A stretch of 64,000 nucleotides of DNA from Persicaria tinctoria (lineage: Eukaryota; Streptophyta; Magnoliopsida; Caryophyllales; Polygonaceae). The stretch covers positions 6,016,188 through 6,080,187 of the forward strand of contig JBANSL010000013.1 of the NCBI GenBank assembly GCA_037127255.1, given 5' to 3'. The translations under genes and the position numbers were made by a program. The notes below the pieces were generated by a model. It did not search any database, was not told the origin of the DNA, and saw only the letters and a program-made list of their open reading frames with translations. This document shows positions 1-12,079 of this stretch, one piece after another. Position 1 is the stretch's first letter, and every line of letters begins with the position of its first letter.

Positions 1-3000
1 TCTTTTATTTATAACGTTTACAATTTTTTTTTTGCAGCGCTGCATCTTGACATTGCACTTGAATCCAATTAATCATGATCGATGCTAAAATTGAATGAAT
101 GATCAACTACAACAATGGCTTCCCGCTCTCACATGTTCATTCTATCCAATTTGAAACGCCATCAATGCACCTGAAATGCATTTACGTGCACAAAATATGA
201 CACTTCTAATTTCACAAATTTCCTATTGCACACTACAAACACTAAAAATACAAATATGAAATCTCTCACAAGTTCTCCTTCAACCTTTCCTAGGCGTGTA
301 TGCAGTCCATGAACGTTTCCTGAGCGTGTGGGCAGTCAATGAAAGCCTCTTGGTTATCGTGACAGTCACCTAAGGTGATAACTTATCCCCATATGCTTCC
401 TTTCCATTTGGCTCATGGTGTGCGATGATCCTCCGATTCATAGTGTCCGCTCCTTTTCATTGATTTCATCATCGAGGAACATCCCATGGATCTCAAAATC
501 TAAGGACACAACGCTTCGTCTAACAAAATCAGTTATTGTACATAAAACACTAAATAAAACACCCTAAATATAAAAAAAAATCACAAAAATATAATAAAAA
601 ATTCAGATATACCCTCCTCCATAAATTCAATCATAAATAAAAATAAAAATAAAAACAAATTTTAGATCTGCAGAGATTTGATTTCGAGCCTTATTTAACT
701 GCTTGATTTGCTTCACATTCCTATTTCATATTTGTTTTTAATTTACATAGTATCCAAATCTTTGATCCAGTAAATATTTTTAAGTTTATGACCAAGTTCC
801 GCTCCAATTTTACTCTTATTGCTATAAAATGTAACATTTTTTTTAGAATTTTTTTAATAGGTGATTAATCTAACTTGGTTGATGAATAATGAGATCTATT
901 TTCTAAGTTCATTGGTCATAGAGTTGGTTAATTGATTTCTTTTGCATTTCCAATAGTTGTTTGATTTGGAGAACACTAACTCAAACCTCAAGAGTGAGTT
1001 AAATATTATTAAAACGATATAATATAAGCATTTCTAGTAGTTGTTTCATTTCTCTTACTTTTTTTAAGTTCCATCCGTTATTACTTCAATTACCTAATTA
1101 ACCAATGTTTATCTCTTTTATTTAACCAAAAGATTACACATTTATCCTAATTTCAAATCTGCAGAGATTTTTTAATTTTAGTTTAAACCGTTTTAATTAA
1201 AATAATTAAATTTTACAGATCTGCAGAGATTTTTAAACCAATTACAAAACATTCTGTTACTTTTTGTTAAAATAATTAAAATTTTCAAATCTGCGGGGAT
1301 TTTTTAACCAATTACAAACCATTCTGTTACTGTTTTTTTAAAGTTCCATTCGTTATTGCTTCAATTAACCAATTAACCAATGTTTATCTCTTTTATTTAA
1401 CCAAAAAATTACACATTTATCCTAATTTCAGATCTGCAGAGATTTTTTAAAATATTAAAAACCAATCGATATTACTTTATTTTTTAAGTTCTATCCGCTA
1501 TTAATTTCATATCTGCAGATATTTGTTTTACCGTTTTACTCTCATTCACCCTAACCTAACTGGCAACACTACTCTATATATAATCAGAATCGAATATAAC
1601 AGAGAACTCACTTCTCCTCCTTCCTCTTCCACCGGACATGGGGCAGTCCTCTCATATGGAATTCAATAGTGTATACAACCAACATAAAAAACCTAAATAA
1701 ATTTATCAATGTTTATCTCATTTCTAACCAAAAGATTACAAATCTATCATCTATCCTCTAAAAAGGGATTTAGACGGTTCATAATTGATGCACATGTTCG
1801 TATCTATCTTAACTTAATAGTCAACAGTAATCTATATCTCATTTCTCATTCCAAACTAAAAGATTTGATATCTACTATAAATCTTCTAGAAAAAAAAAAC
1901 AGAAAATGAAAATAAAATTAGCTGTTGCAGACGTAAAAACTCATATAAAAACAGAAAATTCATCGATGTTTATCTATTTTTAACCAAAAGATTACAAATC
2001 TATTGTCTAAAAAATGATTTAAAATGTTTATTCATATCTATTTATCTATTTCTATTATTATTCTATTATCTCTCCTAACTTAATACAGCGAAAGGAGCCA
2101 TACAAACCATAATGTGTTCGATATTACAAATAAAATACAATTCCACATAAATAATCCAATATTAATAAGATAGTTCAATTTAGCAGACAATGCACACCCA
2201 CGTAAATAATCTCATTGCACAAAATTCCAATCCAAATTCGATTTCGACATTCCCATTGCACAAAACCCCCAATTCAAATCTCATTGTTATTAGACAACCC
2301 CTTTTATTCCAATCCAATTGCACAAAACTCCAATCCAAATTCAATTTCAACATTCCCACTATACAAAACCCTCAATTCGATTCTCATTGTTATTCAAATC
2401 CAAAATTCTAATCCCATTTCACAAAACCCCCAATTTGATTTCAACATTCCAATCCAAATAAATCAACCCTAGATCATTGTTATTTGTTAAACCAAACCGG
2501 TGAAAATTGAAATGAGATTATGGATAATCGATTGGGACTTGGGAGTTGGGAGTGGTACCTGAGAAAGGAGGTCGGACAGAGGCGATGAGCCGGCGACGAA
2601 GATGGTCTGCTTCTGCTCGGCAACAAACTCGACGACGACACTTCGACAGTCGCCTGGGCTACTTGAGCGGGGAGTGGCGCCTAGGCTCTCCGGAGTCGCC
2701 GGTGACGACGGGAGAGAGCAAGCGGGGCAGCCGAGGTCCGGGCTAGACTGGAGGTTGACGGTGAGGTGATTGAGCAAATGGAGGTCGAAGGAGCGGGTGA
2801 TGGTGATGCGAAGGGAGTTAGAACTTAGGAGCAATAAACGTGTATTTGATTTTTAGGGTTTTTCTAAAAACGATGCCATTTTGATTTATTTTTTTACTAG
2901 CTAATTATTGCTAAGAGGGTAAATCCTTATTTATTGTGAAAAAAAATATTTTTAATCCATTATTTTACAATGTTTCATTATAAATAATTGATCTAAATGA

Positions 3001-3582
3001 TATTTACTCCATTTACATACTTTATATTATAATAGTCTATATAATATGAACTGTTTTTTTTTTAAGATATCATTCTTAACTTTGTTAAGATAGAAAACAA
3101 CATTGAGTGCGGAGTCATAAGACGATAAATTTCACAAAAGACTCGAAATTCATATCCAAAACACTAGATAATATATTCATATAGTTTGACAATAAACTTC
3201 ACATAATATGAATTATTTCAAATAATTACATTGTAGTTTGATTATTTCAAATAATTAAAGTATATTTAATGACAATTTGCTATATTCTTATGCCTTACAA
3301 TACAATGTTTTTATATTTTTTTATTAATTAAATATTGTATAGGAAATATCTACAAATTTTGCTCATATTCTCACATCTTCAAATTTACTTATCACAAAAA
3401 AAACTAATAAGAATATATTAACAAGATAGATAACAATAAAATAATAAATATCTATGTCGTTTTCATATTATTATAATAGTATAATAAATCTAATAAATAA
3501 TGTAAATAAGTTATGACAATATCTTCTATAAAATATAATATACTTTACAAATCTCGTGCGTTACGCACGGGCACTACGCTAG
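1..3582 (+). mobile_element. Helitron-like element, 3' portion (copy 1)
   Basis: The whole stretch is a near-copy of about 52142-55940, in the same orientation. It ends with a Helitron-type 3' terminus: a short palindrome CGTGCGTTACGCACG at 3555-3569, then about 10 bases, then CTAG at 3579-3582 followed by T. The 5' end lies outside the window. No Rep/helicase coding is visible, so it is non-autonomous. Inside are several short direct repeats containing GATCTGCAGAGATTT (about 660-1520), an array of imperfect CCAATTC/CATTGCACAAAA units (2205-2460) and a GC-richer patch (2540-2830) that could be a captured gene fragment, which I cannot identify. Short open frames here look accidental. Classification as Helitron is inference from the terminus. 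Confidence 0.7.
2205..2465 (+). repeat. Imperfect internal repeat array in Helitron copy 1
   Basis: Units of roughly 60-90 bases built from CCAATCCAAATTCGATTT, CATTCCCATTGCACAAAACC and CCAATTCAAATCCCATTG recur several times. The same array is present in the second copy (about 54290-54570) with a slightly different unit arrangement. The open frames across it are by-products of the repeat period and not supported as genes. Confidence 0.6.
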
Positions 3583-4171
3583 TTTATTACTAATTCCCCT
3601 TATTTTAATAAAGAGAGTTCTAAGTAAAAAAAAAACATAAATACTCTCTCAAATCTAAAACATACGTCATTAGAGTTTTAATGTATGTATATTTATGAGA
3701 TAAAAATTATATAAAATATTAATTTTTAAAATATTTTTATAATTTGATATTTATTAATAAAAAGTACTTAATATGAAATTAATATTTTATATATAGTTTT
3801 TATATCATGCAAAAGTAAGTACTTTTTACATTAACATCGAGTACAAGACTCCAAGTAAACTAATGAATTAAGCTTAGCTTTTGGTCGGGGCCCAATTCCA
3901 GATTTGGGCTTCTCATTTTAATAGGACCTACATCTAGAATTGGACTTTCATTTTCCCTCAAATAGAGGAATTGAGTCTATATAAAGTTGTTGTGTACTTC
4001 AATATATTGTTCTATGTAATAGCATGTGATGTGTAGTGTTTTTTTTTTTAAAAGTAAATGGTCTCACTTTAGATGTTTTGATATTTAATTTACATAAATA
4101 CATTATAATCTTTAATAGTGTGTTAGAGTGTCTCCAACAACTTCAGTGAAAATGAGAAAATTTAGATAAAA
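3583..4171. other. AT-rich gap with a degenerate MITE-like palindrome
   Basis: No gene is visible. About 3650-3860 contains a degenerate inverted arrangement (ATAAAAATTATATAAAATATTAA against TTAATATTTTATATATAGTTTTTAT) like the cores of the mariner-type MITEs elsewhere in the window. Ends and target duplication are not resolvable, so the MITE call is tentative. Confidence 0.3.
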
Positions 4172-4230
4172 CTAGTCTATTCCCCGTACTATGTACGGAT
4201 TTAATGTAAAAATATTATAATTATTTTCAC
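4172..4230 (-). mobile_element. Helitron-like 3' terminus (minus strand)
   Basis: Read on the minus strand, a 6-bp stem CCGTAC-ATA-GTACGG is followed by GGAATAGA and CTAG, whose plus-strand position is 4172-4175. This is the Helitron 3' pattern. The element would extend to the right; its 5' end could not be placed. Confidence 0.45.
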
Positions 4231-4593
4231 ATTTAATTATAAAAAATATTAACCTTTAAAAATAAATAATGTATATTCATCTACAAACAAAACAAACACA
4301 AAAAATCTAGATATTATAATAATTTTTATATAATTTAATATTAGAAAATAAAAATTTATTTGAATACTAACAAAGGAAATTGTTTTTAATGTCCCTCCAA
4401 CGAATTTAACAATTCGACAATCACTCTCCACAATGATATCATGATATGTGTCAAACCATCCCCTTATGCTAATTGGAAAATATAAATGATATGCCTCTGT
4501 CATCTCCGAGGTTGATACTATTAGAATAGCTCTTACACACAAGCAAGAGTCAAAGGGTTATGGCCTATGAGGTGGCTTAAGCCCCCTCTAGTT

Positions 4594-5519
4594 GATTTTT
4601 TTTTTCAAAATATTCACTCAAAAATAATTATTTACCGCAATATTCATACATTCAAAATATTTACAGAAATATTCATTTTTTGCAGGTTTATCATAGAAAC
4701 GCGGTCTCAAACCGCGTTTTATCTAAAAGTTGTAAATTTTGAAGAAAAAAAAGTGGAAAAAAATAAATGACTAAAACGCAGGTCAAAACTGCGTTTTATT
4801 CCTCTACTTTTTTAAATGCCAGAAAAATCCTAAAAAACAAAAAATAAGCTAGAGCTCGGCTTTAAGCCGCGCTTCACCCGTGTCTTCTTCCCACCGTTGC
4901 CCACCCTCTGCCGTTGCCCAGCCTTCATCCCCGCCCACCCTCCGACATCCTCATCGCTTCTTTGCAACCAAGTCGTAGGCGAGGTTCAGATCTGGCTTCG
5001 GGAGCTCCTCAATCACCGCATGCACCCTCGTCCGATCCTCTTCGATCATGCATCAGGAGAATCGCCGCCTGCACCCTCTCAATCGCCGCCGTCATCAGCT
5101 ACATCATCTTCTCCCTCTTCCCAACCTCCAATCTGGCGCCGACCTCCACAAATCGAAGGAAGAAGAAGACGCAACAAAGATTTGCCCGTAAAGTTTGAAG
5201 GAGGAGGAGCACGGCTGCAAAACTTGAAGGAGGAGACAAACGCGGCCAGAGGCCGCGTTTGTCTGGGTTTTTTTTCGTTTTAACTTTTCTTTTTGTTTTC
5301 TTTATTAATTGATCAATAAAAAAATTAAAAAAACGCGGTTTCAAACTGCTTTTTTATATTTTTTTCTGCACTTTCCAAATTGAAAATTTGTGGATAAAGC
5401 GCGGTCTAAAACCGCGTTTTTCTGAAACATCTGACAAAAATGAATATTTTTATAAATAGTTTGAAAATTTGAATATCTTGTTAAATATTTATTTTTTATT
5501 GAATATTTTGAAAAAAATC
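4594..5519. mobile_element. Inverted-repeat element with recurring GCGG/CCGC hairpins
   Basis: Left (about 4594-4740) and right (about 5380-5519) flanks are imperfect inverted repeats of about 140-150 bases, both starting GATTTTTTTC..AAAATATTCA. Inside, six palindromes of the AAACGCGGT..ACCGCGTTT type occur: 4697-4719 (9-bp stem), 4773-4797, 4853-4871, 5235-5263 (perfect 13-bp stem GACAAACGCGGCC, 3-base loop), 5331-5353 and 5397-5419. Between them, 4870-5230 is GC-rich, proline/serine-coding-like sequence that could be captured from a gene. No transposase is seen and no clear target duplication was found. A Pack-MULE or foldback element fits best; the family is unknown. Confidence 0.55.
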
Positions 5520-5955
5520 TATTTGGGAAGGAAAAAAATTGCATGTTTTTAAAAATTTTAGAACTAAAGTAATAATACAAAAAAATTATAATAAATAATA
5601 AATTTTATTTCTTAGTTGGTACAACGTGAGTATTAAATCATGAAGTCATAAGTTCCAATTCCTTTGGAGAATTTTTGCTTCTTTTAATTTTTTAATTAAA
5701 AATGACGGTTAAAATAATAAATTTAAGGATTTGTTAAAAATATTTTTTCTAACATTATAGTTTTTAATTTAATAATTATTTTTAAAAAATTAAGCCTCTC
5801 TTATAAAATAATTCCTAACTATGAGTTACCTATATTACCAACTTAAGAAAATACTAAATAATTTAAAAAAAAAATAGTGTTTATAGTTTTTTTTTACAGT
5901 AGGCAATAAATTGGATGTACTAACAACATCCATGATCATCTCGCAAGATGATGTT

Positions 5956-6430
5956 CTAGAACTCACAACAATAGGAACTCAAAATAAAATTACAATACAA
6001 CTGAGATTTAGCAAGAAAATCAACTGCACCATTTGCCTCTCTGTAGCAGTGCTGAATTGTGACGCTCTCAAAATCTTTGCTTAACGAATGGATCTTTTGG
6101 ATTATTTGAGCAACCTCCCATGGTATATTGTTCACTTGATTGATTGCATTGACGATGATTGCGCAATCACTTTCAACTATTACTCTTCGAATCCCCATCT
6201 CCGATGCCAGTCTTATACCTGTATAAACTGCATAAGCTTATGCTAGAATGACCGAACTCATCCTAATGCTACATTTATGAATCTGAAGAACCAGACCGTC
6301 ATTATTCCTCACAATACAACCAACATGCGGTTGAGAATCAATTTTCACCGAAGCATCTACATTGATCTTAATGACATTTAGTGGAGGGCATTTCCAAATC
6401 AAATTATTAGGAGGTATAACACGTTTAGGT
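5956..6430 (-). pseudogene. LINE-derived RNase H-like fragment
   Basis: The minus-strand translation reads as the RNase H-like domain (RVT_3) found at the end of plant LINE polyproteins and in related plant proteins: an early block with INVDASVKID and GCIVRNNDG, then MGIRRVIVESDCAIIVNAIN, then a terminal block with HCYREANGAVDFLAK. An in-frame stop separates the two halves (VILA, stop, AYAVY; near 6240), and no reverse transcriptase is attached. It is a decayed retrotransposon fragment rather than a working gene. An old host RNase H-like gene fragment is the alternative. Confidence 0.65.
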
Positions 6431-6440
6431 AACTTCGTTT

Positions 6441-7966
6441 TTACCTGTTGTTTATTTCAACATAAGATTTTGTTTATAGTTTGAGTTAGAAGTGTTTATA
6501 GTTTTTAATTTATTAAAATCACTCTTTAAAAATATACAACTAAATTATTTTGAATAAAATTACCTAATTAAATTAAATTAGTTAAAATAAATTGAAAAAA
6601 TAACATTAAAACATTTATTTAAATTAAAATAAATTTAAAAAATAACATTACAACATTTATTTAAATATGATATGATATTCCCTTTTAGAAATATATAATT
6701 AATAATATTGGACAATTCCAATATAGTAATTACAACAATATAAATGTAACAAAAATAAATAATATAGTTGGAAACTATATCAATTTAAATTTATATTAAT
6801 TACATTTTAAAGATATTAAAAGATGATTACAAAATATATAAATTTGGCAAGTATACATTCAACCTATTATCAATGAAAAGTTTATATTAGTTATTGCAAA
6901 AAATAACTATATAGACATCTTTCTTAAAAAAATATCCAAAAGATTAAATATGACATGATACTATTGGTTAAAACTTTTAACCAGAGATTGACATGTGGCA
7001 GAAACAGTTTCTGCTTTAGTATTGTTTAGGATATGGGTTTTATGACTTCCATAGCTCCTATACGTGCATCTGCAAAATAGAGAAATCTAAAGAGAGAGAA
7101 AACATTTCTCTAAATTTAGAGGAAGACGAAATTTCTTTAAAATTAAATTCTTCATGTTTATTATCAATTTACTTTCCTAGTCCAGTCGGCATCTAGAATT
7201 TGTTTGTAATTCGAATCATTTATCAATTTCCTTCCATTGTTTTGAATTTTCTCATTTGTTTTTGCATTTGATTTTTGCATTCAGTTAGTTGTTGCACATT
7301 TGATTTGTTCATTTGATTTTGAAGTTTTAACTCTATCGATCGATTCAATTATTTGGTGGACATTTGATTTGTACATACTTAATTTATTAATAGAATTGAT
7401 TTGTAATTTGCACAAGAGTTAACAAAACTAAAATTGTACTTTCTATGATCTAAAATATAAGGCTTTATACTTTATGACACATATTTTAAGAAACTAAAAA
7501 CTATATAAGATATTAACTTTTTATTATTATTTTTTACAATGTAATATTTTTTACTAATAAATATAAATTGTAAACAAAATTAATGAAAATAATTTAATAT
7601 TTTATATAGTTTTTAGCTCTTTAAAACGAGTGTCGATAAATCAAATACAATATCTTATATTACTCATCGAAGGGAGTATTTGTTTTAAATAGAGAGTATT
7701 TTTAAAATAATGTTATGCATTATTTTAAAAAAAATTAATAAAAATGTTAATATTTTATAGAGGTTTTAGCTCTTTAAAGTAAAATAAAGTCAAACAACTT
7801 ATATTTTGAGACAGATGAAGTAATTAATAATCACTCTAATTCATAAATTATAGTTTACTTGACTTGATATGTTAATTACCAATCTCAAGAGGTTAATAAC
7901 AATAACAATAACCACAATAATAATAAATCGCCGACCTCATGATAATGTTGCAAGTGTAATCAAGTC
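6441..7966. other. AT-rich intergenic stretch
   Basis: No gene seen. About 7440-7680 holds a degenerate mariner-type MITE: TATGACACATATTTTAAG near the left and CTCTTTAAAACGAGTGTCGA near the right form a weak inverted pair around an AT-rich core. A half-similar block follows at 7690-7820. Confidence 0.35.
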
Positions 7967-9148
7967 GGATCCGGATCCTCTCCTAATATTGGAGTTCCTA
8001 ATATCTTCCTAATTAATAAATCCCAACCGTAGAAAGTAATCAATGGTTGATATCAATTCTCACTTAATTAATTTATTTTTCTTTATCAACATTCCCAATT
8101 TCTCTAATGTCCCATTCTTCACTTCGCCGCCCCCCCGCCACCCTTGGTATCTAGTCCATCGAAGGCCTGTTTTCTTCCTCCTTCGCCGCCCTCACTTTAG
8201 GCCATCTAAGGTGTCTACCATCGTCCTTCTATGCACATTCTCGCGCCCATAGGAGTCTTCCCTTCATCCTCCCTTGGCCCATAGGAAAACGTTTCCAATC
8301 TCATAGCACCCGTAGTATTCAACACAATCGGATCGGAGATCGATTTAGATGAGTTTTTTTAATCGGTGATGACTTCAAAATGGAAATTGAATTACTTAAA
8401 TAGACACGACAGAGTACTACTTTATTTTTATTCTTTCATCAATTATTAAGCCTAATTTTGCCTCATCTCAATCTCAATTTCTTAATCATGTTGGTAATTG
8501 GATTTTGGGTTGGTAATTTTTTTCCTTGAGATTGACTAATAATGAATTGCAGTACATTTATTCTGCATTTTTCATGAATTACAGTTACTTGGACTCAACT
8601 AGAAGAGTTTATTTTGATTCCTTGTCATCAAGTCTTTTACAATAAGTGAACCGACTTACAAATTTCTTTCGTCAAAGATAGATTTTGGGGATGAAATTGA
8701 ACCAATTTGTGTTCAGATAGATGAATGTTAGGTGTGGATCATGTTTTTCTCATCATCCTTTTCAACTTAATTTGCTTCAACGGGCCTTCAATGGGTGTGG
8801 GAGAGAGTGAAGGATGAGAGCGAGAGAGAGGATGAAGACGATGAACACCCAATATATCAATGCGGAAGGTCGAAAACCGGTAATAGAGATTATGAATTAA
8901 TTAAATTGATATTAGAGATTATGAAACAATGTGGAAGTACTCGAAGACGGTGGCAGAAGCCATCGGAGTCGATCTCTAGAAGATAGGAGGAAATAGCAGG
9001 AAGAGAAGAACTTGATAATAGAGATGAATTAATTAAATTGGAGTTAGTTAAGGGAGAATGAATAATGACCATTGATCTACCTGAACGGTTAAGATTTATG
9101 TATTAGGAAGATATTAGGAACTCCAATATTAGGAGAGGATCCCGATCC
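7967..9148. mobile_element. Non-autonomous Mutator-like element (TIRs plus 9-bp TSD)
   Basis: The 9-bp sequence AATCAAGTC occurs at 7958-7966 and again at 9149-9157, exactly flanking the element. The ends are inverted repeats beginning GGATCCGGATCCTCTCC on the left and GGATCGGGATCCTCTCC on the right strand, continuing as near-identical sequence for about 60 bases and weaker similarity to about 120. The 9-bp duplication and long TIRs are diagnostic of Mutator-like elements. The 1182-bp body has no transposase. A GC-rich patch (8110-8330) could be captured host sequence (Pack-MULE), but I do not recognise it. Confidence 0.8.
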
Positions 9149-9386
9149 AATCAAGTCACTAGCTAATGCCCCAGGAAGGGAATAAGGTGACAGATAAGGT
9201 TGCACACCTTAATTATTTTTCTACTGGGCTTGCACTAACATCACGTAAAGATCTCACTAATCTATCCGCAAAGATGCTATCGACTAGGTTTAACCAATCA
9301 ATCAGCCGCCGAACTCTTACTCTATAAAAAAAAGTCACTAATCTAGATCCATCAATGATTTTTACATTCAGTAATGTTACAAGTAA

Positions 9387-9666
9387 GGGTGTGTTTGGAT
9401 TCTATCGCATTTTAATTATAATGCAATTATTCTATCTCGTTTTATGCGTGCGTTTGGTTCCAAAAATAAAAATCTCATAAAAATCGAGGTAAAACCATTA
9501 TTTAACCAAATAATCACATAAATCTAGAGAAAATAATTTTATTATAATTAATACATCGTGTAATCCAAAAATATTATAATTTAAACACCTTAAAAATCGT
9601 GTTAACAAAACATCGTCTTATTATTTTGCATTATAAACATAATGCATTTGGAATCCAAACAGAGCT
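9387..9666. mobile_element. PIF/Harbinger (Tourist-like) MITE, copy 1
   Basis: It starts GGGTGTGTTTGG after TAA and ends CCAAACAGAGCT before TAA. The body matches the reverse complement of the element at 10069-10329 over nearly its full length. The TIRs have drifted at three positions. No coding capacity. Confidence 0.7.
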
Positions 9667-10068
9667 TAACTATGCAAATGAATGAGTGAAGTAAAGTAGT
9701 AGGTAAATGATCCAGTAAGTAGACACAGTATAAGTTAAGGGCGTGTTTGGATGATGATATTGTAGTTTCGTCAACGTAAATGTGGACAAGTTAAATGGGT
9801 TCCAATTACTGGATTACACGTAGCTATTAACCACACGCAGAGATTAACCCCCCTACTCAAGTTTTTCAACTTATATAATAATTTCATATATATAAACAAT
9901 TTATATATAGATTGTCCTTAAGAAACATACAAATATAAATGTGACAATGTGACATAGACCTTTTGTCTCTTTCACTAGCTACATTATCAGTCGTGGGTGA
10001 AACAATACAACTATCTAGCTAGTGTACTATATACAGCTTATCTTTTTTCACCTTATACGTTAGAATTA

Positions 10069-10329
10069 GGGTGTGTTTGGATTCCAAATGCATTATATTT
10101 ATAATGTAAAATGATAAGGCGGTGTTTGGTTAACAAAAATTTTAAGGCATTTAAATTATGATATTTTTAGATTTCAATATATATTAATTAAAATGCAATT
10201 ATTTGGTTAAATAATGATTTTACCTCGGTTTTTACGAGATTTTTATTTTTACAACCAAACGGACACATAAAACGAGGTAAAATAATGACATTATAATGAA
10301 AATGCATGCAATGGAATCCAAACACACCC
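10069..10329. mobile_element. PIF/Harbinger (Tourist-like) MITE, copy 2
   Basis: Perfect 12-bp terminal inverted repeats GGGTGTGTTTGG / CCAAACACACCC are flanked by the 3-bp target duplication TTA (10066-10068 and 10330-10332), the Harbinger signature. Length is 261 bp. It lies inverted relative to copy 1, about 400 bases away. A one-ended related fragment appears near 63150-63200. Confidence 0.85.
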
Positions 10330-11072
10330 TTAACTCTCTTTTTTTTCTTGTTTGAAACATAAATTATTACATGTGTAGCTAGTATATGGAAAATGGTGCG
10401 TATTAGTTCTAATTAATTTGAAGAAACACATATATATATATATTTACCCAACCAATTAATTAACTTCAAGATTGTATATACAGTATGAATTTGGTGTTTG
10501 CGTGTGCGTGGAATTTGAAGATTTGAAATTATGTAGGATAAAAATAGATGAATTCATACTAGTGTAATCCATCTCATTATTAGGTTTGTCTACGGTCACG
10601 GGTTGACTCGTGATCCGGCGAGTCAAACGGTTTGTGGCAGGTCACGAGTTCATATAAAGGAGGAATATCCAATTATGTATATAAATATTGATCCGGGTCA
10701 TGATGGGTCACTGGTTCAATGACCCGGATTTATTGTGTACATGAACATGTATATTGATCTATTACATATAGAGAGAAGAGAGATTGGTTCGAGATGGAGT
10801 ACACAACTCTTATGGTACATGCGCTTTATCCTGTACGCATAAGTTCTTCGTTTGTTCACATGATTATTCATTTATTTTCACATAATTATTCGTCTACAAC
10901 AATGTAATTATTCCTCGATACAAAAAGTGTAAAAAAAATATAAATTTCATTCTAACAAATAATCGTCAATCCAGTACCAACAAATAATTAATTTACTTTT
11001 AATCTCATTTGTTGATCTTCTTAATTCAATGACACAAATTTATAATTAACACAGTCAACATGAGTTTTGTGT

Positions 11073-11414
11073 GGGGTATGATAAATTTACCGCTAATTTT
11101 TACTATTTCCACCGCTAATCACCGCATAGGACGTATGCGGTGGTCTTAATCCGCATACCTATGCGGTGGGTTATGGCGACCGTATACATGCGGTCAGTTT
11201 TTGCATAATTGAAAATGGTTCTATAACTCACTGCATACCTATGCGGTGGGTTATAGCGACGGTTTAAACCCACTGTATACCTATGCGGTGGGTTATGACG
11301 ACGGTTTTGTACTATTATGCGGTGGGATCGTTGACTGTCATTAAACCCACCGCATAGACATGCGGTGATTAGCGGTGAAAATAGTAAAAATTAGGGGTGA
11401 AAATATCCGTCCCG
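11073..11414. mobile_element. Mutator-type MITE with internal GCGGTGGG repeats
   Basis: A perfect 9-bp target duplication GTTTTGTGT lies at 11064-11072 and 11415-11423. The element runs between them with inverted ends, best conserved as CCGCTAATCACCGCAT on both strands. The centre repeats TATGCGGTGGGTTATGGCGA-type units at least three times, many of them small palindromes (CCGCATACCTATGCGG). No coding sequence. It sits about 380 bases upstream of the first recognisable BURP exon. Confidence 0.75.
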
Positions 11415-11790
11415 GTTTTGTGTATATAAGATCTACTACTTATTTTGTGTGTGTGTATATATATAAGAAAGATAACTTGATAACATGAATTAATCAAGAT
11501 TTAAAGTCATGCGTTCACATTCACGGAAGACAATTTAGAATTCAAAATTTCCTTATAAATATGGAATCCGGTCACTAATGATCGAAGACACATAACTTGA
11601 TAATTGATAAGCATATAGCTTCATATTTGAGGGAATGGAGGGTCCTTTCCTATCATCGACCATTATCGTCTTCCTTACTGCAGTAAACTTCTCTTCTATC
11701 TTCAACCCCAATCTTTCACATGATTTTGAAGTTAGCTTCCAATTGTATTTATGGAATTTATGCACTAATTTTAATGTAATTGGTATGTAG

Positions 11791-12021
11791 GTTGCAGTGG
11801 TGGTGAGCAGTGATCATGTACCTGCTGAGAAATATTGGAAACAAGTGCTCCCAAACACCCCCATTCCCAAAGCCCTTAAGGACTCCCTTCACACTAGCGC
11901 ACCTGGTTTGTTATTTTAGTTGATTCATGTATTATATTTTGGAATTAAATAGAAAAATATTTTACTCAATAATGAAAATAATATATACTTCCACCACAAA
12001 ATAAAAATAAAAAATAATAAT

Positions 12022-12079
<58 letters not shown>

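Noticed and set aside
2487..2834. 115-codon minus-strand frame in Helitron copy 1 (parallel frame at 54807-55127)
   Set aside because: It differs by indels between the two copies, has no recognisable domain, and lies in a GC-rich repeat segment. More likely captured non-coding or 5' UTR-like sequence.
4897..5283. 128-codon proline/serine-rich frame
   Set aside because: It lies inside the hairpin-repeat element, runs through the hairpins, and overlaps similar frames on both strands; composition alone explains the openness.
8043..8252. Short frame in the Mutator-like element
   Set aside because: No domain and low complexity; it begins within the inverted repeat zone.
10560..10745. CGGGTCA/TGACCCG-rich stretch as a regulatory cluster
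   Set aside because: Looks like a degenerate small element; no gene start nearby supports a promoter role.
12027..12076. Promoter TATA cluster
   Set aside because: A simple TA microsatellite inside an intron.
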